From Pseudomonadota bacterium (lineage in GTDB: Bacteria; Pseudomonadota; Alphaproteobacteria; Acetobacterales; Acetobacteraceae), in the NCBI GenBank assembly GCA_021845835.1, contig JAJZVE010000369.1, positions 1 to 5,424 on the forward strand: a stretch of 5,424 nucleotides of DNA, given 5' to 3'. Each line of letters begins with the position of its first letter. Position 1 is the stretch's first letter. A program made the translations under genes and the position numbers. Shown one piece after another: positions 1-5,424 of the stretch. The notes under the pieces are model-generated. The model was not told the origin of the DNA. It did not search any database and was given only the letters and a program-made list of their open reading frames with translations.

Positions 1-254
1 AAGCCCGCGCACGCGGAAATACGGCAACTGATGGCCCCCTCGGGGCAGGCGCTTCCGGAACAGGGCTGCCGGGGCGCCGGCGCCGCCTCGACGAGGCGAG
101 GATGCGGCCCAACCGACCAGCCGACCGATACCGGCGACGCCACTGCCGCCTTCGCCGCAACCGCAGATGTGCTGAGGGCGGGCAAGAGCAGGATCAGCAG
201 CGCGAGCAGCGCTGCCATCGCTCTCCTGAGTTCCGTACGCCCGCGCGACCGCAT
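1..254 (-). CDS. Small exported Cys-containing protein of unknown function (partial, 3' end outside window)
   Basis: The frame stays open from an ATG at 254 to the left edge, giving 84 codons without a stop. The first 33 residues look like a Sec signal peptide: a basic start (MRSRGRTELRRA), a run of Leu/Ala (about residues 13-28) and a plausible cleavage site after S-A-V-A. The mature part is Ala/Pro-rich and holds four cysteines spaced C-x4-C-x6-C-x4-C (residues about 65-82), which could bind metal or form disulfides. A GGAAGG Shine-Dalgarno sequence lies 7-8 bases upstream of the ATG, and third codon positions are strongly G/C, supporting this strand. It follows the multicopper oxidase stop by 66 bp in the same direction, so it may be the third gene of the csoR unit. 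Small exported Cys/His/Met-rich proteins are common in copper operons, but I do not recognise a named family. An alternative start is the ATG 12 codons in, which would leave a less basic leader. Confidence 0.65.
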   Translation of the reverse strand, partial: MRSRGRTELRRAMAALLALLILLLPALSTSAVAAKAAVASPVSVGWSVGPHPRLVEAAPAPRQPCSGSACPEGAISCRISACAG

Positions 255-310
255 CTCAACCCTTCCTTCGCTGACAACAGACGACGCTAAATGGCCCCGC
301 CCAACCCGCA

Positions 311-324
311 TTGATCCTGATCAA
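311..324. promoter_or_regulatory. FNR/Anr/FixK-type box (TTGAT-N4-ATCAA)
   Basis: The bases TTGATCCTGATCAA form a perfect dyad of TTGATC around a 2-bp centre. They match the FNR/Anr/FixK consensus TTGAT-N4-ATCAA at every fixed position. The site overlaps the oxidase stop codon and its centre is about 63 bp upstream of the ATG of the small exported protein. A regulator bound here could drive that downstream gene separately from the csoR-oxidase transcript. I see only a poor -10 candidate (CATTTA, 293-288 on the minus strand), so the match could be a chance one. Its role is inferred from the consensus alone. Confidence 0.4.
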
Positions 325-1853
325 TAGCCCGCGCTGAAGCCGGTGTAGGCTACCTCGGTCATCATCCCGGTGGCCATGTGGTAGAGGTTATGGCAGTGGA
401 ACAGCCACCGCCCGATGTTGTCGGCGTCGAAACCGATCCTCACCGTGGCCCGGGGTGGCACCAGAACGGTGTCGCGCATGGCGCCAGCGAACGCTGTGCC
501 GTTCAGCGCCAGCACCTGGAAATGGTGCCCGTGCAGATGCATCGGATGCGCCATCGTCGTCCGGTTGACCAGATCGAGCGCAACACGCTCGCCGCGCGTG
601 ACCGTGAGCGGCGTGTGGTCGGGCCAGCTCCGGCCGTCGATGCCCCAGGCATAGGGCATCATGCTCCCGGTCAACGCGACGCGGTGCACGCGGTCCGGCT
701 TGCGCGGCGGGAGCGGGGTGAGTGCCCTGAGTTGGCGCTCCAGCGACCAGTCCGCGGCGGCCCCGGCCGGCGTCGCCGCCTCCTCGCCCACGCGCGCAAC
801 CGCCGCGCCCGGCGTGGCCAGGATGATCCCGGTCCGCTGCCGGTCGCCCTCGCGCTGGGCAAGGATCGGGAAGGCGCCGCCGCCGGGGGGCAGGCGCAGC
901 AGGACATCGACCCGCTGCGCCTCGGCGATCGGGAAGCGGCGGACCGGCATCGGATACACCGGGTCGCCATCGACCGCGACCACCTGGCCTGCAAGCCCGC
1001 CCAGGGAGATCCAGAAGGCGGTGGAGGTCGCCCCGTTGATCAGCCGCAGCCGAACCCGGCCGCCACGTTCCGCGCGCACCACGAGCGGATCGGCCAGGGT
1101 CCGGTCATTCGCAAGATAAGCGTCGAAGTCGATGTCGTTGAGGTCCATTGCCCCGCCGGATTTCGTGGCGCCTGGCTTGGGAGGGGTTGCCATCGGCATG
1201 GCCATGCCCGCGATTCCCTGTCCGGACATGCCCCCCCCGGCCATCCCTCCGGCCGGCATGGCTCCGCCACCACCCATCGACATCCCCGCCGCCGCGGTGC
1301 CGCCGGGTTTCGTGCCCGTCAGCTCCGCGAGGATCTCCCGTGGGTCGCGGAAGGCGAAATCGTGCAACATCACGATCACTTCCTGGGCATCTGTGCGCGC
1401 GTCCTCCGCGGTGCGCACCACCAGGGGCGCGGCCATCAGCACCTGCTCCTGCAGCCCGTGATGGGAGTGCATCCAGTGCGTGCCCGGCCGCGGCGCGTAG
1501 TCGTAGCCCTGGTCGGCCCCGTTCGCGATCAGCGCTTCGAGTCCGGTCTGGGTCACGCCGTCCTGCCGCACTGGCGGCGCCTGGCCGTGCCAGTGGATGA
1601 TGGTCGGTTCGCCGCACCGGTTGCGCAGATCGACGGCGAAACGCTCACCAAGCTCCAGACTCACGCCGGGCGCGCCGTCGCCGCGAACGATCCCGAAGAC
1701 CGCGGCCGGCTTTCCGTTCACGTCCAGGGTGCGACGCACGACACTCAGGTCAGTCGTGCCGGCCGCGCGCGCCTGCTGGCCCGGGAGGGTAGCGAGCAGT
1801 GCCGCGGTCGCACCGGACGCCAGCAGGTCGCGGCGGCACAGGACAGGGATCAT
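321..1853 (-). CDS. Periplasmic multicopper oxidase (CopA/CueO-like), probable cuprous oxidase
   Basis: A complete 510-residue, three-cupredoxin-domain multicopper oxidase. The leader has a twin-arginine motif (C-R-R-D-L-L, residues 6-11) followed by an Ala/Leu stretch and A-R-A, so Tat export to the periplasm is likely. Copper ligands are all visible: HWH (87-89), HSH (129-131), H436-P-M-H439-L-H441, and H486-C487-H488 with H492 and M497. Thus type 1 (H436, C487, H492, axial M497) and the trinuclear type 2/3 centre are intact and the enzyme should be active. Family knowledge suggests it oxidises toxic Cu(I) to Cu(II) with O2 as acceptor. A Met/Gly-rich segment (residues 191-221, eight Met) sits between domains 1 and 2. 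Its length is close to CueO and shorter than typical PcoA/CopA oxidases (about 600). AAGGAA lies 7 bases before the ATG. It starts 21 bp after the csoR stop and is probably cotranscribed with it. Another substrate, such as a phenol, cannot be excluded. Confidence 0.95.
   Translation of the reverse strand: MIPVLCRRDLLASGATAALLATLPGQQARAAGTTDLSVVRRTLDVNGKPAAVFGIVRGDGAPGVSLELGERFAVDLRNRCGEPTIIHWHGQAPPVRQDGVTQTGLEALIANGADQGYDYAPRPGTHWMHSHHGLQEQVLMAAPLVVRTAEDARTDAQEVIVMLHDFAFRDPREILAELTGTKPGGTAAAGMSMGGGGAMPAGGMAGGGMSGQGIAGMAMPMATPPKPGATKSGGAMDLNDIDFDAYLANDRTLADPLVVRAERGGRVRLRLINGATSTAFWISLGGLAGQVVAVDGDPVYPMPVRRFPIAEAQRVDVLLRLPPGGGAFPILAQREGDRQRTGIILATPGAAVARVGEEAATPAGAAADWSLERQLRALTPLPPRKPDRVHRVALTGSMMPYAWGIDGRSWPDHTPLTVTRGERVALDLVNRTTMAHPMHLHGHHFQVLALNGTAFAGAMRDTVLVPPRATVRIGFDADNIGRWLFHCHNLYHMATGMMTEVAYTGFSAGY
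1188..1283 (-). other. Met/Gly-rich loop of the multicopper oxidase
   Basis: This stretch encodes oxidase residues about 191-222, made mostly of Gly, Ala, Pro and Met, with Met at 191, 193, 199, 204, 209, 217, 219 and 221. Methionine-rich segments in CueO and PcoA/CopA gather Cu(I) and feed it to the type 1 site. In CueO the segment lies in domain 3; here it lies just after domain 1. The Cu(I)-binding role is inferred from composition. Confidence 0.7.
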
Positions 1854-1874
1854 CGCTTGGTTCCTTTATGTGCG

Positions 1875-2150
1875 TCAGCGCGTCATGCGTCCGACCGCGC
1901 CCACCAGCTCTTCCACCTTGTGGCGCTGGTCGGCGACGTCGCCCGAGGCGAAGGCGTCGGCAACGCAATGCGAGACGTGATCGCGCAGTATCTGTTCCTC
2001 GACCTTGTGCAGCGCGGCGCGCACCGCGGCAATCTGGGTCAGGACGTCCACGCAGTAGCGATCCTGATCCACCATGCGCAGCAGGCCGCCCACCTGACCC
2101 TCGATCCGCTTCAGCCGCGCCGCTACGGCCTTCCTGATTGTCGTATGCAT
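1875..2150 (-). CDS. csoR: CsoR/RcnR-family metal-sensing transcriptional repressor, probably Cu(I)-responsive
   Basis: A complete 91-residue all-helical repressor of the CsoR/RcnR (DUF156) family. Proteins of this family are tetramers that bind G/C-tract operators and let go when metal binds. The hallmarks are R-I-E-G-Q-V (15-20), the core C33-V-D-V-L-T-Q-I-A-A-V-R-A-A-L, and R-D-H58-V-S-H61-C62. The C33/H58/C62 spacing (25 and 4) equals that of the Cu(I) ligands C36/H61/C65 in Mycobacterium tuberculosis CsoR. This argues against RcnR (H at the last position) and FrmR (formaldehyde). H2 and H61 are extra possible ligands, so an InrS-like H-C-H-C nickel set is a minor alternative. It is divergent from copA and 21 bp upstream of the oxidase gene, which fits control of both units and of itself. 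No strong Shine-Dalgarno sequence precedes the ATG, and the leader may be only about 10 bases. The gene symbol names the family; the metal is inferred. Confidence 0.92.
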   Translation of the reverse strand: MHTTIRKAVAARLKRIEGQVGGLLRMVDQDRYCVDVLTQIAAVRAALHKVEEQILRDHVSHCVADAFASGDVADQRHKVEELVGAVGRMTR

Positions 2151-2166
2151 GTCTGGGGTGCCGCCC

Positions 2167-2195
2167 TTGATACTGTACCTGGTGGGGGTATATAA
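2167..2195 (-). promoter_or_regulatory. Possible csoR promoter, face-to-face with the copA promoter
   Basis: On the minus strand TTATAT (2195-2190) and TATCAA (2172-2167) stand 17 bp apart, so each hexamer occupies the same bases as the other promoter's partner hexamer. The matches are modest (three and four of six). The start would be near 2160, about 10 bases before the csoR ATG. This would let one operator control both directions, but no other csoR promoter is evident to compare with. Confidence 0.35.
2170..2193. promoter_or_regulatory. Candidate CsoR operator (G-tract flanked by TAC/GTA)
   Basis: Between the copA -35 and -10 lies a TACC-N7-GGTA arrangement (2176-2190) with a five-G run (2184-2188). 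An outer ATAC (2170-2173) and GTAT (2188-2191) add to it. CsoR/RcnR-family proteins recognise G/C tracts flanked by A/T-rich inverted repeats, often with TAC/GTA ends. The dyad is imperfect, so the exact boundaries are uncertain. The position inside the copA promoter and next to csoR is the main support. Confidence 0.55.
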
Positions 2196-2256
2196 TTACT
2201 CATCTGCCGACCGGCAAGAGCCTGACCACGCCGCCACCCGGCGGAGCGTACCGAAC

Positions 2257-2260
2257 GGAG
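2257..2260 (+). promoter_or_regulatory. copA ribosome binding site, decides the start
   Basis: GGAG followed by AGAAG sits 8 bases before the ATG at 2269. The longer in-frame start at 2149 has no such site and would translate through the promoter elements, so 2269 is the better start. Confidence 0.8.
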
Positions 2261-2268
2261 AGAAGACC

Positions 2269-4890
<2,622 letters not shown>

Positions 4891-4906
4891 CGCAGATCAA
4901 CGCAGT

Positions 4907-4941
4907 CGTTCCCGGCGCGGCGGAAAGTCGCGTCGGGAACG
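4907..4941 (+). promoter_or_regulatory. GC-rich hairpin between copA and the sigma factor gene
   Basis: The arms 4907-4919 and 4929-4941 pair over 13 positions: 12 Watson-Crick pairs and one G-U (4915/4933), around a 9-base loop. The outer arms are CGTTCCCG and CGGGAACG. The stem ends on the first base of the GGAGGG ribosome binding site (4941-4946). No T-run follows, so it is not a standard intrinsic terminator. It may protect or process the copA mRNA, limit translation of the sigma factor, or act as a DNA palindrome. Confidence 0.55.
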
Positions 4942-4950
4942 GAGGGCACG

Positions 4951-5424
4951 ATGCCGGCGAGTCAGATCGATGACGATATCGGACCGTTGCCGGAGCATGC
5001 CGGGAACACTCTGCTGCCTGCGGACGCGGCGGTACGCCGTGCGCTGGTGGACGGCAGGCAGCGCATTCTGGGCTACCTGCTGCGCCGCCTCGGCGATCGC
5101 GACGTGGCGGAAGAGGTATTCCAGCGGTTCGTGCTGCGCGCTCTCGAGCACAGCGCGGAGATCAACGATGTGGCGGCGGTGCATGGGTGGCTCGGTCGGG
5201 TCTTGGCCTCGGCCGTGGCGGACCGCCAGCGGGACGAGGCCCGCCGGCGGCGGCGCGAGACAGCGACCGGGGAAGAGGGCCTGGCCCGGCTGACCGTCGC
5301 GCCGGAGCAGGAAGCCGTGGAAGCAGCCTGCGCCTGCCTCCACGCGCTGTTGCCCACCGTGCGGCCGGCTTATGCGGACCTGGTCCGACGGGTCGATCTG
5401 CTGGGCGAACCGCGGGCGCGCGCA
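4951..5424 (+). CDS. ECF sigma factor, probably CorE-like and metal-responsive (partial, 3' end outside window)
   Basis: The frame is open from the ATG at 4951 to the right edge (158 codons). GGAGGG lies 4 bases before the ATG, making this start convincing. Residues about 25-104 fit sigma region 2: L-G-D-R-D-V-A-E-E-V-F-Q-R-F-V-L-R-A (48-64, core RNA polymerase binding), then G-W-L-G-R-V-L-A-S-A-V-A-D-R-Q-R with an Arg-rich tail (79-102) for promoter -10 melting. Region 4 begins near L-P-T-V-R-P-A-Y-A-D-L (134-144) and is cut by the window end. A C127-A-C129 motif sits between regions 2 and 4. CorE-like (ECF44) sigma factors, as I recall them from Myxococcus, have a CxC there and a Cys-rich C-terminal tail that senses copper or cadmium/zinc directly, with no anti-sigma factor. 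If so, this protein would turn on copper-defence genes when metal binds. Its place 60 bp after copA supports a metal role. The assignment to that group is inference until the C-terminus is seen. Confidence 0.8.
   Translation, partial: MPASQIDDDIGPLPEHAGNTLLPADAAVRRALVDGRQRILGYLLRRLGDRDVAEEVFQRFVLRALEHSAEINDVAAVHGWLGRVLASAVADRQRDEARRRRRETATGEEGLARLTVAPEQEAVEAACACLHALLPTVRPAYADLVRRVDLLGEPRARA

Larger units (their letters stand above)
2167..2196 (+). promoter_or_regulatory. Sigma-70 promoter of copA
   Basis: TTGATA (2167-2172, five of six matches to the -35 consensus) and a perfect TATAAT (2191-2196) are separated by 18 bp. The predicted transcription start is near 2203, leaving a leader of about 65 bases before the copA ATG. 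With such good elements the promoter should be strong unless repressed, and the G-tract operator fills its spacer. The 18-bp spacer is shorter than the 19-20 bp typical of MerR/CueR-activated promoters, which fits repression by CsoR better. Confidence 0.75.
2151..2268. promoter_or_regulatory. Divergent csoR/copA intergenic control region
   Basis: This 118-bp gap separates the divergent csoR and copA starts. It is locally much more A/T-rich around 2189-2202 than the flanking coding DNA. It contains the copA promoter, the presumed CsoR operator, a weaker csoR promoter reading and a copA leader of about 65 bases. The leader has two short inverted repeats: TGCCG-AC-CGGCA (2205-2216), close to the predicted transcription start, and CCGCC-ACCC-GGCGG (2231-2244). 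Both are too short to claim a riboswitch. Confidence 0.75.

Noticed and set aside
31..327. A 98-codon plus-strand frame at the left edge.
   Set aside because: The opposite strand encodes a convincing signal peptide with a good ribosome binding site; the plus frame has no domain-like character.
378..2195. A 605-codon open frame on the plus strand opposite the oxidase and csoR.
   Set aside because: It is the antisense shadow of two clearly recognisable genes in GC-rich DNA; its translation is Arg/His/Pro-rich low-complexity with no family motif.
2167..2196. A CueR/MerR-type operator at the copA promoter.
   Set aside because: The spacer is 18 bp rather than 19-20, the sequence lacks the CueR dyad, and the adjacent regulator is CsoR-type.
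2149..2268. A 40-residue N-terminal extension of the ATPase from an ATG at 2149.
   Set aside because: It would translate across the promoter and operator and has no ribosome binding site, while the ATG at 2269 has GGAG 8 bases upstream and begins the His/Cys-rich tip.
4936..4940. GGAAC as an ECF -35 element for autoregulation.
   Set aside because: A -10 at the right spacing would fall inside the sigma coding sequence beyond its start, and the bases are already explained by the hairpin arm.
4907..4941. The copA-sigma hairpin as an intrinsic terminator.
   Set aside because: No T-run follows the stem; GGAGGG and a start codon follow directly.

Overview
The window is a GC-rich copper (heavy-metal) resistance locus, most likely chromosomal or plasmid DNA of a high-GC proteobacterium. 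An alphaproteobacterium, perhaps Rhodospirillales/Acetobacteraceae-like, is my best guess. That guess rests on codon bias and family resemblance only and is weak. No rRNA, tRNA, CRISPR array, insertion sequence or integrase is visible.

Layout: two transcription units diverge from a 118-bp regulatory region (2151-2268). Leftward (minus strand) are a CsoR-family metal-sensing repressor (1875-2150), a 510-residue multicopper oxidase with a probable Tat signal and a methionine-rich loop (321-1853), and the start of a small exported Cys-containing protein (254 to the left edge, truncated by the window). Rightward (plus strand) are a CopA-like P1B-1 Cu(I)-exporting ATPase (2269-4890) and an ECF sigma factor (4951 to the right edge, truncated by the window).

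Control: the intergenic region holds a near-consensus sigma-70 promoter for copA (TTGATA, 18-bp spacer, TATAAT). Its spacer carries a G-tract flanked by TAC/GTA, as expected of a CsoR-type operator. The opposite strand of the same bases can be read as a weaker csoR promoter, so one repressor could shut both units. The sigma factor carries a Cys-Ala-Cys motif between regions 2 and 4, resembling the copper-responsive CorE-like (ECF44) family. The locus may therefore combine a derepression switch (CsoR) with a sigma-factor activator.

Working model: the ATPase moves cytoplasmic Cu(I) to the periplasm, the Tat-exported multicopper oxidase oxidises Cu(I) to Cu(II) there, and the small exported protein may bind metal. 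The most distinctive features are a very recent tandem duplication of the YHS metal-binding domain in the ATPase N-terminus (133/147 identical bases), a 13-bp hairpin just before the sigma factor's ribosome binding site, a perfect FNR/Anr-type box over the oxidase stop codon, and the sensor pairing.
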